Source of the DNA: JAAYZB01 sp035379945
Lineage (GTDB): Bacteria; Bacillota_I; Bacilli_A; Izemoplasmatales; Hujiaoplasmataceae
Direction: 5' to 3'
NCBI GenBank assembly: GCA_035379945.1
Contig: DAOSWG010000014.1
Coordinates: forward strand, 1 to 24,081
DNA: 24,081 nucleotides
The notes beneath the pieces are model-generated. The model was not told where the DNA came from. It worked only from the letters and a program-made list of their open reading frames with translations, and made no database searches. Positions 15,890 to 23,678 of the stretch are shown piece by piece. Each line of letters starts with the position of its first letter. The stretch's first letter is position 1. Both the position numbers and the translations under genes were made by a program.

Positions 15890-17851
15890 TTATTTGTTTT
15901 TCCCGAACGCTTTCAGGCATTTTGAAACAATGTCATCGGCTGTAAAACCAAAATGTTTCAAAACATCGGCGGCTTTCCCGCTCGCCCCGAAAGTGTCGAT
16001 TCCGACAACGTTGCCGGCAAAGCGGTACCAAAGTCCCGAAGCTCCCATTTCAATCGCTAGTCTTTTGTCAATCGGAAGGGATAATATCTGGTTTTGGTAT
16101 GCCTCGCTTTGACCAAGGAAAGTCTCCATCGAAGGCATTGACACTACTCTGACCGGTATTTGATGTTCCTTGTATAGTTTCTCCTGAGCTTCCATAGCTA
16201 GTCCGAGTTCGGATCCGGAAGCAATAATGATTCCTGTGTAATCCTTGATATCACTGGCGATATAGGCGCCTTTTTTAAAATCTAAGTAATCCGATTGGAT
16301 TGCGACGGTTAGATCCTGCCTGGTCAATATAATGACGGTTGGTCTATCCATGGTTTCCATCGCCAAATGCATGGCATAGGCTGTTTCGTTGGCATCCGCC
16401 GGACGCAAAACCAACAGGTTCGGAGTCGAACGAAAAGCGGCAAGTTGTTCCACCGGTTCATGGGTCGGTCCGTCTTCACCGACGGCTATGCTGTCATGGG
16501 TGAAGATGAAAAGCGAGGGGATCCCCATGATGGCACCTAGTCGGATCGCCGGTTTCATATAGTCGGAAAACACGAAGAATCCACCGGAAAATCCACGTAG
16601 TCCATGTAACGTGAGTCCGTTTACAATTGCTCCCATTGCGTGCTCGCGTACGCCGAAATTGATATTCCTTCCCGTCCGGTTTTCTATGGAGAAATCTCCG
16701 TTTATGCCTTTGACTTGGGTCGAAGGGGTCAGATCGGCGGACCCTCCGATCAAAGCTTGATTGTTTTCCTGATACGTTTTCAACAATCTGCCGATCGATT
16801 TGCGGGTCGCTTCTTTTTGACCATTTTCCAACAATCCGATGTTTTTTACGAATTCAAGGTCGCATTCGCCATTCATTATGGAGGTTAATTGCTTATATTC
16901 TTCCGGGTATTTTCCGGCATATTCTGTAATCATCGCATCCCAAACTTTTTTCTCTGTTTGTCCGCGTTTGATGAATTTGTCGGAAAAATCCGCTGTGGAA
17001 GTATCCAAAACACAGAAGTCCTCCAAGGAATAACCGGCTTCTAATTTCATCCTCAAGGCATCTTCTACTCCGATCGGAGATCCGTGAACGGCACTTGTTC
17101 CTTGCTTGGCGGAACCTTCTCCGATGATTCCTTTTATTTCTATGAATGACGGTTTATCTGATTGCCGACCCTTTTCAATGGCAATCGACAAACCGATCAC
17201 ATCGTCGGATGATTCGACTTTCTGGTAAAAAAATCCCATGCTTTCCATTTTTGCTTTGATGTCGTCCGAAGTCGCCTTGCTTGTCGGTCCGTCTAACTGA
17301 ATGTCATTTGAATCGAACAGGACGGTTAGTTTGTTTAATCGCAAATGTCCTGCCAGACTCAAGGCTTCCATAGCAACGCCTTCTTGAAGGTCTCCGTCTC
17401 CGCAAAGGGTATATGTGTCATGGTTGACGACGGGGAATCCGGGTCTGTTGAAAGTGGCCCCCAGATATGCTTCCGCCAAAGCCATTCCTACCGCCATGCC
17501 GATTCCCTGACCCAATGGCCCGGTAGTTGCTTCAACTCCCGGAGTGTGACGGTATTCCGGGTGACCTGGTGTCATTGAACCTAATTGCCTGAATTTTTGG
17601 ATCTCCCCAAAAGGAATGTCATAACCGGCAAGAAAAAGCGTCGAATAGAGAAGCGCCGATCCGTGTCCGGCCGACAGAATGAAACGATCGCGGTTGAACC
17701 AGTCTGGATTTTTCGGATCTCCGTCGAGATGATATTGAAACAACGAATACATGATCGGAGCGGCGTCAAGAACGATGCCGGGATGTCCGCTGTTTGCCTT
17801 ATTTATCATATCGATGGCTAAAAATTTCATATTCAAGATCGTATTTTTCAT
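15890..17851 (-). CDS. tkt: Transketolase
   Basis: Thiamine-diphosphate enzyme of the non-oxidative pentose phosphate pathway, moving two-carbon ketol units between sugar phosphates. 653 residues. Visible are NKANSGHPG with the conserved His, GPLGQGIGMAVGMA, the TPP/Mg motif GDGDLQEGVAMEALS..DSNDIQLDG, the pyrimidine-domain NFGVREHAMGAIVNG, FIFTHDSIAVGEDGPTHEP, and a C-terminal domain ending FGFTADDIV. ATG at 17851 with GGGAGG six bases upstream is preferred over an in-frame TTG at 17869. It heads tkt-tatD and has an extended -10 promoter about 95 bases upstream. Confidence 0.97.
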   Translation of the reverse strand: MKNTILNMKFLAIDMINKANSGHPGIVLDAAPIMYSLFQYHLDGDPKNPDWFNRDRFILSAGHGSALLYSTLFLAGYDIPFGEIQKFRQLGSMTPGHPEYRHTPGVEATTGPLGQGIGMAVGMALAEAYLGATFNRPGFPVVNHDTYTLCGDGDLQEGVAMEALSLAGHLRLNKLTVLFDSNDIQLDGPTSKATSDDIKAKMESMGFFYQKVESSDDVIGLSIAIEKGRQSDKPSFIEIKGIIGEGSAKQGTSAVHGSPIGVEDALRMKLEAGYSLEDFCVLDTSTADFSDKFIKRGQTEKKVWDAMITEYAGKYPEEYKQLTSIMNGECDLEFVKNIGLLENGQKEATRKSIGRLLKTYQENNQALIGGSADLTPSTQVKGINGDFSIENRTGRNINFGVREHAMGAIVNGLTLHGLRGFSGGFFVFSDYMKPAIRLGAIMGIPSLFIFTHDSIAVGEDGPTHEPVEQLAAFRSTPNLLVLRPADANETAYAMHLAMETMDRPTVIILTRQDLTVAIQSDYLDFKKGAYIASDIKDYTGIIIASGSELGLAMEAQEKLYKEHQIPVRVVSMPSMETFLGQSEAYQNQILSLPIDKRLAIEMGASGLWYRFAGNVVGIDTFGASGKAADVLKHFGFTADDIVSKCLKAFGKNK

Positions 17852-17947
17852 GATGATCCTCCCTGTCAAAAAAAGATAGGATTGATTTTACGGGAATATT
17901 TTCGGGAAAACTGAATTGTGTCCGTATTTGCGACCGGGCCAAATATA

Positions 17948-17956
17948 ATTATACCA
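17948..17956 (-). promoter_or_regulatory. Extended -10 promoter for tkt-tatD
   Basis: Minus strand TGGTATAAT (TGn-TATAAT), -35 weak (TGGCTC at 17-base spacing). It leaves a leader of about 90 bases before the tkt ATG in which no clear regulatory fold is seen. Confidence 0.62.
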
Positions 17957-18014
17957 TACTTGCCTGCGCCGAGCCATTTTTACCGTGTATTTCTTTTCAT
18001 AAGAACGTACATGT

Positions 18015-18042
18015 TTGAAATGCCCGATAACTATGATAAAAT
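18015..18042 (+). promoter_or_regulatory. Promoter of the GNAT gene
   Basis: TTGAAA (18015-18020), 16-base spacer ending in TGA, TAAAAT (18037-18042), with a start expected near 18049 and a strong AGAGGAG just after. Confidence 0.68.
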
Positions 18043-18066
18043 AATAAGCGGAAAGAGGAGATATGC

Positions 18067-18582
18067 ATGAATGTATTGACACAAAGGCTATGCATCCGCG
18101 ATTTCAAGGAAGACGACTTCGATGATCTTTGGGCAATTTTCAAAGATAAAGAAACCATGAAACATGTCCGAAATTACACCAAACCGGAGACCCTCACCTT
18201 TTTCCGTTCTTTCTGTCTTTCCAAAACCCCGCCTGGAGCTTTCGCCGTTGTTTTGAAAGACATAGATAAGGTTATTGGGTATCTGCTTTTCAACAATATT
18301 GATGAAAAAGGCATCTACGAGATTGGCTGGATATTCAACCGTATGTATTGGCGGGAAGGTTACGCTTATGAGGCCGCAAAAGCCATGATCAAATACGCAT
18401 TCGATTCGCTTGACGCACACAAAATCGTCGCCGAAGCCGAAGATACCGACAAATCGGTCCCGCTCATGAAAAAACTGGGAATGATCCAGGAAGGGATTTT
18501 CCGCAAACATTGCCTGACGGAAAGCAAAACGTGGAAGGATCTTTACTGGTACGGAATTCTCAAGGATGATATTTGTGGTTGA
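18067..18582 (+). CDS. GNAT-family N-acetyltransferase, RimJ/RimL-like
   Basis: 171-residue acetyltransferase of the RimJ/RimL group (N-terminal or amino-group acetylation; substrate not known). The start TQRLCIRDFKEDDFDDLW is typical. The core strand YEIGWIFNRMYWREGYAYEAAKAMIKYAF includes the acetyl-CoA pyrophosphate-binding stretch (R/Q-x-x-G-x-A position: REGYAYEA). KIVAEAEDTDKSVPLMKKLGMIQEG is the usual 'neighbour-Asn/Asp to Leu-Gly-Met' region; the common Asn before S is Asp-Lys here. ATG at 18067 with AGAGGAG six bases upstream. It is a single-gene unit, divergent from tkt and convergent with tuf. Confidence 0.9.
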   Translation: MNVLTQRLCIRDFKEDDFDDLWAIFKDKETMKHVRNYTKPETLTFFRSFCLSKTPPGAFAVVLKDIDKVIGYLLFNNIDEKGIYEIGWIFNRMYWREGYAYEAAKAMIKYAFDSLDAHKIVAEAEDTDKSVPLMKKLGMIQEGIFRKHCLTESKTWKDLYWYGILKDDICG

Positions 18583-18607
18583 TTATAATATCTGATATTT
18601 TTAATAT

Positions 18608-18645
18608 AAAAAAGATCCCCTTACACAGGAGATCTTTTGTTTTTT
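18608..18645. terminator. Bidirectional terminator between the GNAT gene and tuf
   Basis: AAAAAGATCCCC / GGAGATCTTTT hairpin with one bulged A and loop of about 7, T-runs on both strands. It starts 26 bases after the GNAT stop and lies 10 bases past the tuf stop. Confidence 0.82.
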
Positions 18646-18654
18646 AATCAATTG

Positions 18655-19839
18655 CTATTCGATGATGTTGATAACCGATCCGGCACCAACCGTATGGCCG
18701 CCTTCGCGGATGGAGAACTTGGTTCCCTGTTCCAAAGCGATCGGGTGAATCAATTCAACAGTCATTTCGCAGTTATCTCCGGGCATGACCATTTCGACGC
18801 CTTCGGCCAAATTGATGACTCCGGTGATGTCGGTGGTATGGAAATAGAACTGCGGACGGTAGTTGGTGAAGAACGGAGTATGACGGCCGCCTTCATCTTT
18901 CGTCAGAACGTAGACCTGAGCGGTAAATTTGGTATGCGGTGTGACTGACTTCGGTTTGGCAATGACTTGTCCGCGTTGGACTTCGTCTCTGTCGACGCCT
19001 CTCAGAAGCAAGCCGACATTATCACCAGCCTGGGCGTAGTCGAGTTGTTTGCGGAACATTTCGACTCCGGTAACAACTGAAGCTTTCGTCGGTTTGATAC
19101 CGATGATTTCGACTGGATCTCCGACTTTGATCGTTCCACGGTCGACACGGCCAGTAACGACGGTTCCACGGCCGGTGATGGTGAAGACATCTTCGATCGG
19201 CATAAGGAACGGCTTGTTGATGTCACGAACCGGAAGCGGAATGTATTCATCAACGACATCCATCAGATGAAGAAGAGTCTGTTGTTCTTTTTCGTCGCCT
19301 TCCAAAGCTTTGAGAGCGGAACCGACGACAAACGGTGTTTCTTCGCCGGGGAATCCGTATTCATCAAGCAATTCGCGGATTTCCATTTCGACGAGTTCGA
19401 TCAATTCGGGATCGTCGACCATATCGGCTTTGTTCAGGTAGACAACCATCTTGGGAACGCCAACCTGTCCGGCGAGCAGAATATGCTCACGGGTCTGGGG
19501 CATGGCGCCGTCGGCGGCTGATACAACCAGGATTGCTCCGTCCATCTGGGCGGCGCCGGTGATCATGTTTTTGACATAGTCAGCATGTCCCGGGCAGTCA
19601 ACATGGGCGTAATGGCGATTTTTGGTCTCATATTCGATATGAGCGGTATTGATGGTGATTCCTCTGGCCTTCTCTTCCGGAGCCGAGTCGATGGACGCAT
19701 AGTCCTTGACTTGGGCTAAACCCTGTTTGCTGAGCACGAGGGTGATGGCAGCTGTCAAAGTGGTTTTACCATGGTCGACATGACCGATGGTACCAATATT
19801 AAGATGGGGTTTTGTACGTTCAAATTTTTGTTTTGCCAT
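18655..19839 (-). CDS. tuf: Elongation factor Tu
   Basis: 394-residue EF-Tu, the GTPase that delivers aminoacyl-tRNA to the ribosome. G1 is GHVDHGKTTL (residues 19-28), switch I ARGITINTAHIEY, G3 DCPGHADYVKNMITG, G4 NKADMVDD, then domains 2 and 3 with GRGTVVTGRVDRG and the end VGAGSVINIIE. The start ATG at 19839 follows AAAGGAGAATATTGAA. It lies 110 bases after fusA with its own promoter in between, so it can be made independently of the str operon. No degeneration or duplication is seen in this window. Confidence 0.98.
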   Translation of the reverse strand: MAKQKFERTKPHLNIGTIGHVDHGKTTLTAAITLVLSKQGLAQVKDYASIDSAPEEKARGITINTAHIEYETKNRHYAHVDCPGHADYVKNMITGAAQMDGAILVVSAADGAMPQTREHILLAGQVGVPKMVVYLNKADMVDDPELIELVEMEIRELLDEYGFPGEETPFVVGSALKALEGDEKEQQTLLHLMDVVDEYIPLPVRDINKPFLMPIEDVFTITGRGTVVTGRVDRGTIKVGDPVEIIGIKPTKASVVTGVEMFRKQLDYAQAGDNVGLLLRGVDRDEVQRGQVIAKPKSVTPHTKFTAQVYVLTKDEGGRHTPFFTNYRPQFYFHTTDITGVINLAEGVEMVMPGDNCEMTVELIHPIALEQGTKFSIREGGHTVGAGSVINIIE

Positions 19840-19892
19840 TTCAATATTCTCCTTTTATTCTAAATTTTCTTTATCGCTTTTCAGTCGATAAT

Positions 19893-19921
19893 ATTTTATA
19901 ACAATATTCAAAATAATGCAA
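19893..19921 (-). promoter_or_regulatory. Promoter of tuf in the fusA-tuf gap
   Basis: Minus strand TTGCAT (19916-19921), 17-base spacer, TAAAAT (19893-19898). No terminator precedes it, so read-through from fusA is also possible. Confidence 0.6.
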
Positions 19922-19949
19922 TACTATTATGTTTTAGCGGTTTCGTATA

Positions 19950-22019
19950 TTATCCGTTGCGTTTGGCAATGATTTCTTCCGCTATTGATTTCGGGCATTC
20001 CTCGTAATGTGAAAATTGCATCGTATGTGTTGCTCTTCCTTGGGTATTCGAACGAAGGGCTGTCGCATATCCGAACATTTGGGATAGTGGCACCTTCGCC
20101 GAAACCTTCTGGGCTTTGCCCTGGGTTTCCTGAGCTTCGATTCTTCCGCGCCTTGATGTCAGATCTCCGATGACGTTTCCGATATATTCATCCGGAATGA
20201 CGACATCGACATTCATGATCGGTTCCAGTAAAGTCGGTTTGCATTTTTCCCTGGTCTGTTTCAAAGCTAGGGAAGCGGCGATCTTGAATGCCAGTTCGGA
20301 AGAGTCTACTTCGTGATATGATCCGTCAAATAGAGTGGCTTTGATGTCTAGAACGGGATACCCGGCGACAATGCCGCCAAGCAAGGCTTCCTGCAATCCT
20401 TTGTCTACCACGGGAATGTATTCCCTTGGAACGACGCCGCCAACGATTTTATCGACGAATTCATAACCCTTGCCGGGATTCGGTTCGAACTTGATCCATA
20501 CGTGGCCGTACTGACCGTGTCCACCAGTTTGCCTGATGAATCGACCTTCGCAATCTCCGGCCTGTTTGATGGTTTCCCGATAAGAGACCTGGGGTTGGCC
20601 TACGGTTGCTTCGACATTGAATTCTCTTCTCATCCGGTCAACGATAATCTCCAAGTGCAGTTCACCCATTCCGGAAATGATCGTTTGCCCGGTTTCCTTG
20701 TCGGTATATGTACGAAATGTCGGATCTTCCTCCGCCAGTTTCGACAACGCAACGCCCATCTTATCCTGGTCGGCCCTTGTTTTGGGTTCGATTGCAACGG
20801 AGATGACGGGTTCGGGGAATTTCATTGATTCAAGCACCACATCGATTTTATCGGAACACAATGTATCACCGGTCGTCGTATCCTTGAATCCGATTGCGGC
20901 GGCAATGTCGCCGGAATAGACAGCATCGATCTCTGTCCGATGATTGGCATGCATCTGCAATATGCGGCCGAGTCTTTCTTTTTTACCTTTTGAAGTATTG
21001 ATGATATATGATCCTTTTTCCGCCACGCCCGAATAGACCCGGAAAAAGGTCAATCTGCCGACGAACGGATCGGTCATTACTTTGAAAGCCAATGCTACGA
21101 ATTCCTTGTTGTCGTCATGTCCGATGACAACTTCCTTGCCTTGTTTGTTAAAGCCCCGGATTTGCGGAACTTCCACTGGCGACGGAAGATAGTCGATAAC
21201 GGTATCTAACAACAATTTTACCCCTTTGTTTTTAAAAGCGGATCCGCAGATGACCGGAAAAAATTCCCGTGTCAATGTCGCTTTGCGGATGGCTTGTTTC
21301 ATTAGGGCAACAGATATTTCCCCGCCATCCAAGTATGTTAGCATCAACTCTTCGTCGAAATCAGCTACCGCTTCGATCAACGTTGTACGTTTTTGCTCGA
21401 CAATTTTCAGTAGCTGCTTCGGAATCGGGATTTCGACATAGTTTTCTTCGGGTTCTCCGTCGAAATGGAATGCTTTCATTTGGACCAGGTCAATGATGCC
21501 GTCGAATGTCTCTTCGGCGCCGATCGGCCATTGGATGGCTTCCGCCTTGGCTCCAAGACGGTTATGGATGGATTCGACCGAATGCGCAAAATCTGCACCT
21601 GCTTTATCCATCTTGTTGGCAAACACCACCCGGGGAACATGATACTCATTGGCTTGTCTCCAAACGGTTTCGGTTTGCGGCTCTACGCCGGCCTGGGCGT
21701 CGAGCACGGTTACAGCACCGTCCAGCACGCGCAGGGAACGCGAAACCTCGACGGTGAAGTCGACGTGGCCCGGGGTGTCAATGATGTTCACTCGGTAATT
21801 TTTCCAGAAAGCTGTCGTCGCTGCGGCAGTAATGGTGATGCCACGTTCTTGTTCCTGTTCCATCCAGTCCATTTGCGAAGCACCATCATGTGTTTCACCC
21901 ATTTTATGGATTTTTCCTGTGTGGTAGAGAACGCGTTCTGTAGTCGTTGTCTTCCCGGCATCGATGTGGGCCATGATGCCGATATTGCGTGTTCTCTCCA
22001 AGCTGAATTCACGTGCCAT
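19950..22019 (-). CDS. fusA: Elongation factor G
   Basis: 689-residue EF-G, the translocase GTPase. G1 AHIDAGKTTTTER, switch I EQERGITITAAATTAFW, G3 DTPGHVDFTVEV, G4 NKMDKAGAD; domain II with VGRLTFFRVYSG, domain III MGVALSKLAEEDPTFRTYTD, domain IV GHGQYGHVWIKFEP and domain V ending EEIIAKRNG. No fusidic-acid-type change can be judged without an alignment. ATG at 22019 with AAAGGAAA upstream, 19 bases after rpsG. It is third in rpsL-rpsG-fusA. Confidence 0.98.
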   Translation of the reverse strand: MAREFSLERTRNIGIMAHIDAGKTTTTERVLYHTGKIHKMGETHDGASQMDWMEQEQERGITITAAATTAFWKNYRVNIIDTPGHVDFTVEVSRSLRVLDGAVTVLDAQAGVEPQTETVWRQANEYHVPRVVFANKMDKAGADFAHSVESIHNRLGAKAEAIQWPIGAEETFDGIIDLVQMKAFHFDGEPEENYVEIPIPKQLLKIVEQKRTTLIEAVADFDEELMLTYLDGGEISVALMKQAIRKATLTREFFPVICGSAFKNKGVKLLLDTVIDYLPSPVEVPQIRGFNKQGKEVVIGHDDNKEFVALAFKVMTDPFVGRLTFFRVYSGVAEKGSYIINTSKGKKERLGRILQMHANHRTEIDAVYSGDIAAAIGFKDTTTGDTLCSDKIDVVLESMKFPEPVISVAIEPKTRADQDKMGVALSKLAEEDPTFRTYTDKETGQTIISGMGELHLEIIVDRMRREFNVEATVGQPQVSYRETIKQAGDCEGRFIRQTGGHGQYGHVWIKFEPNPGKGYEFVDKIVGGVVPREYIPVVDKGLQEALLGGIVAGYPVLDIKATLFDGSYHEVDSSELAFKIAASLALKQTREKCKPTLLEPIMNVDVVIPDEYIGNVIGDLTSRRGRIEAQETQGKAQKVSAKVPLSQMFGYATALRSNTQGRATHTMQFSHYEECPKSIAEEIIAKRNG

Positions 22020-22038
22020 AAGAATTTCCTTTCAGTGA

Positions 22039-22509
22039 TTAAAAACGATAATGTGCGAAAGCCTTGTTGGCTTCTGCCATCTTGTGCATATCTTCTTTTT
22101 TCTTAACCGATGCACCGGTTCCGTTGGAAGCGTCGATAATTTCTTTCGCTAATCTTTCTTCCATTGTCTTTTCGTTGCGAAGGCGGGAATAAAGTACCAG
22201 CCATCTGAGGCCCAAAGTGACACGGCGGTCATTTCTGACTTCTCCCGGAACCTGATAGTTCTGTCCGCCGATACGGCGGCTTCTGACCTCCAGAACGGGC
22301 ATGATATTGTTCAAAGCTTCGTTGAACACTTCTATCGGTTCTTTGCCGGTCGTTGTCTTTATGTTTTCGAAGGCTCTGTATAAAATGTTCTGTGCGACAT
22401 TCTTTTTGCCGTCGAGCATGATTCCGTTTATGAGTTTGGTAACCAATTTGGAGTTATAAATCGGATCCGGTAATACATCTCTTTTTACTACTTTTCCTTT
22501 ACGAGGCAT
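22039..22509 (-). CDS. rpsG: 30S ribosomal protein S7
   Basis: 156-residue S7, the head-domain primary assembly protein. MPRKGKVVKRDVLPDPIYNSKLVTKLIN start pattern (conserved PRKG, DP, KLINGIM), GQNYQVPGEVRNDRRVTLGLRWL, and the C-terminal KKEDMHKMAEANKAFAHYRF. The length matches B. subtilis. ATG at 22509 has AAGGAGGAAC upstream. In E. coli S7 represses the str operon; no such site was sought in detail here. It lies 47 bases after rpsL. Confidence 0.97.
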   Translation of the reverse strand: MPRKGKVVKRDVLPDPIYNSKLVTKLINGIMLDGKKNVAQNILYRAFENIKTTTGKEPIEVFNEALNNIMPVLEVRSRRIGGQNYQVPGEVRNDRRVTLGLRWLVLYSRLRNEKTMEERLAKEIIDASNGTGASVKKKEDMHKMAEANKAFAHYRF

Positions 22510-22556
22510 TGTTGGTTCCTCCTTTCGAAGATGATAAGTTAAATGTTAATTAGTTG

Positions 22557-22979
22557 TTATTTTTTTGCCGGAGCCGGTCTTTTCGCTCCATATTTGGAAC
22601 GACTTTGCTTTCTATCTTGAACAGCAGTCGTATCCAACGTTCCACGAATAATGTGGTAACGGACACCAGGTAGATCCTTTACACGGCCTCCACGTACGAG
22701 AACCACACTGTGTTCCTGTAATTTATGGCCGATGCCAGGAATGTACGCGTTAACTTCGCCGCCGTTTGACAAACGGACACGAGCGTATTTGCGCAAAGCC
22801 GAATTCGGCTTTTTCGGTGTCATCGTGGCAACACGGACACAGACGCCTCTTTTTTGCGGACTGTTGAGATCGGTATAGCGTTTCTGCAAAGTGTTGAATC
22901 CAATATTCAATTGCGGAGCTTTGGATTTCTTGACTTTGTCATGACGTCCCTGTTTGATCAATTGATTGATTGTCGACAT
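22557..22979 (-). CDS. rpsL: 30S ribosomal protein S12
   Basis: 140-residue S12 at the decoding centre. TINQLIKQGR start, VATMTPKKPNSALRKYARVRLSNG, GHKLQEHSVVLVRGGRVKDLPGVRYHIIRG and the basic end RSKYGAKRPAPAKK. The lysines whose substitution gives streptomycin resistance (in TPKKPNS and GGRVKDLPG) are both lysine, the sensitive state, and no other change stands out. ATG at 22979 with AAAGGAGG upstream. It heads the str operon, from a perfect consensus promoter through a structured leader of about 100 bases. Confidence 0.98.
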   Translation of the reverse strand: MSTINQLIKQGRHDKVKKSKAPQLNIGFNTLQKRYTDLNSPQKRGVCVRVATMTPKKPNSALRKYARVRLSNGGEVNAYIPGIGHKLQEHSVVLVRGGRVKDLPGVRYHIIRGTLDTTAVQDRKQSRSKYGAKRPAPAKK

Positions 22980-23082
22980 AATGTTTTCCTCCTTTCATGC
23001 CCACACACCCAGGAGGTGCGCTTGTTTCTTTTTTATTAAGGTTGCGTTGGCAACCTTCAAATGTAATACATTTTTTCACAGC
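22980..23082 (-). promoter_or_regulatory. rpsL leader with a hairpin and a possible SD-sequestering stem
   Basis: The leader holds an 8-bp hairpin AAGGTTGC-CAAC-GCAACCTT (23038-23057) that is followed by A and not U, so it is not a terminator. Nearer the gene, CCTCCT (23011-23016) is complementary to the ribosome site AGGAGG (22988-22993) across a 17-base loop. A competing local CACC/GGTG hairpin would free the site. This could be translational control; unproven. Confidence 0.45.
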
Positions 23083-23088
23083 GATATT

Positions 23089-23117
23089 ATTATACATTAA
23101 CAAGGCTTTCCTGTCAA
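23089..23117 (-). promoter_or_regulatory. Perfect consensus promoter of the str operon
   Basis: Minus strand TTGACA (23112-23117), 17-base spacer, TATAAT (23089-23094), preceded by the XRE gene terminator. Confidence 0.92.
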
Positions 23118-23147
23118 CAAAAAAATCCGCGATTTGACACGGATTTT
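23115..23147 (-). terminator. Terminator of the XRE regulator gene
   Basis: Minus strand AAAATCCG / CGGATTTT, an 8-bp stem with a 10-base loop, followed by a T-run (T7 including the stem end). It touches the TGA stop of the XRE gene and abuts the rpsL -35, so the T-run and that promoter are adjacent. Confidence 0.8.
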
Positions 23148-23530
23148 CATTCTTTTTCCTGCTCTTCTTTTTTTTCTTTTTCTTCAAGCTCATATGCTTT
23201 GGAAAGCAGAATTGCTTTATCGCGAGGACGCAATCTTTTCATGATCCGGACTACCTCCAGTTCCATGTTCGGAGAAACCTCGTCTCCATAAGGAATGACT
23301 CCCGTTTCGCTTACCGCCAGGCCGATATCGGTTCCGGAAATCAGATAATCTGCGGTCACTCCCAAGTAATCCGCTATCAACATCACCGTATCCAGTTTCA
23401 TGTTCTCTGACTTGCGTTGATAAAGACTCATCAAAGTATGATAAGAAATGCCTGTTGCAGCGCAAAGGTCTTTTCTGGTTTTGTTCTTTTTTTTAAGCAA
23501 CAAAGTAATCCGGTCGTAAATGGTTTCCAT
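23147..23530 (-). CDS. XRE-family (Cro/CI-type) helix-turn-helix regulator
   Basis: 127-residue DNA-binding protein. The N-terminal HTH_3 domain is METIYDRITLLLKKKNKTRKDLCAATGISYHTLMSLYQR, described by helix 2 RKDLCAATG and recognition helix SYHTLMSLYQR, then LDTVMLIADYLGVTADYLISG, the classic end of XRE domains. A short linker and a C-terminal helix rich in Glu and Lys follow (ILLSKAYELEEKEKKEEQEKE), probably for dimerization. There is no LexA-like protease domain. ATG at 23530 follows GGGAGTGAAAAT; an earlier in-frame start lacks this. It faces away from a 67-residue Cro-like gene across a 148-bp operator region. Target genes are unknown; the nearest site set suggests autoregulation. Confidence 0.85.
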   Translation of the reverse strand: METIYDRITLLLKKKNKTRKDLCAATGISYHTLMSLYQRKSENMKLDTVMLIADYLGVTADYLISGTDIGLAVSETGVIPYGDEVSPNMELEVVRIMKRLRPRDKAILLSKAYELEEKEKKEEQEKE

Positions 23531-23549
23531 ATTTTCACTCCCAAATACT

Positions 23550-23558
23550 ATTTTATCA
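23550..23558 (-). promoter_or_regulatory. Weak extended -10 promoter of the XRE gene
   Basis: Minus strand TGATAAAAT (TGn-TAAAAT) with a poor -35 (GATAAA). Start expected near 23543. Operator O1 (23589-23600) would be centred about 51 bases upstream of this start. Confidence 0.5.
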
Positions 23559-23588
23559 TTTATCACAATGGTTTTATCTTAAAAAAGC

Positions 23589-23600
23589 AGGCAAACGCAT
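23589..23600 (-). promoter_or_regulatory. Operator site O1
   Basis: Read on the minus strand ATGCGTTTGCCT, one of three related 12-bp dyads of the form ATGC-N4-GCAT. It lies upstream of the plus-strand -35, and is the outermost site relative to the XRE promoter. Confidence 0.6.
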
Positions 23601-23609
23601 AAATGAATA

Positions 23610-23638
23610 TTGACAAAACATGCTTTTGCGCTTATTAT
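23610..23638 (+). promoter_or_regulatory. Promoter of the small Cro-like gene
   Basis: TTGACA (23610-23615), 17-base spacer, TATTAT (23633-23638); start expected near 23645. Strong by consensus, unlike the opposing XRE promoter. Confidence 0.82.
23620..23631 (+). promoter_or_regulatory. Operator site O2 between -35 and -10
   Basis: ATGCTTTTGCGC, two to three changes from the perfect dyad at O3. It starts exactly 31 bp after O1 and fills the promoter spacer, so binding would block RNA polymerase. Confidence 0.55.
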
Positions 23639-23650
23639 ATGATTATATAT

Positions 23651-23662
23651 ATGCGTTTGCAT
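23651..23662 (+). promoter_or_regulatory. Operator site O3 downstream of the start point
   Basis: ATGCGTTTGCAT, a perfect ATGC/GCAT dyad with four-base centre. It starts exactly 31 bp after O2, centred near +12 of the Cro-like transcript, and shares an 11-bp inverted match with O1. Confidence 0.62.
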
Positions 23663-23678
23663 TATAACGGTGATAGAA

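Noticed and set aside
22939..22999. Upstream ATG (MKGGKHY...) overlapping the rpsL start out of frame
   Set aside because: No ribosome site before it; it merely reads through the Shine-Dalgarno and the rpsL start.
23057..23071. Tiny leader ORF MYYI followed by a hairpin, like an attenuator peptide
   Set aside because: No ribosome site, and the hairpin has no U-run; a chance ORF in the rpsL leader.
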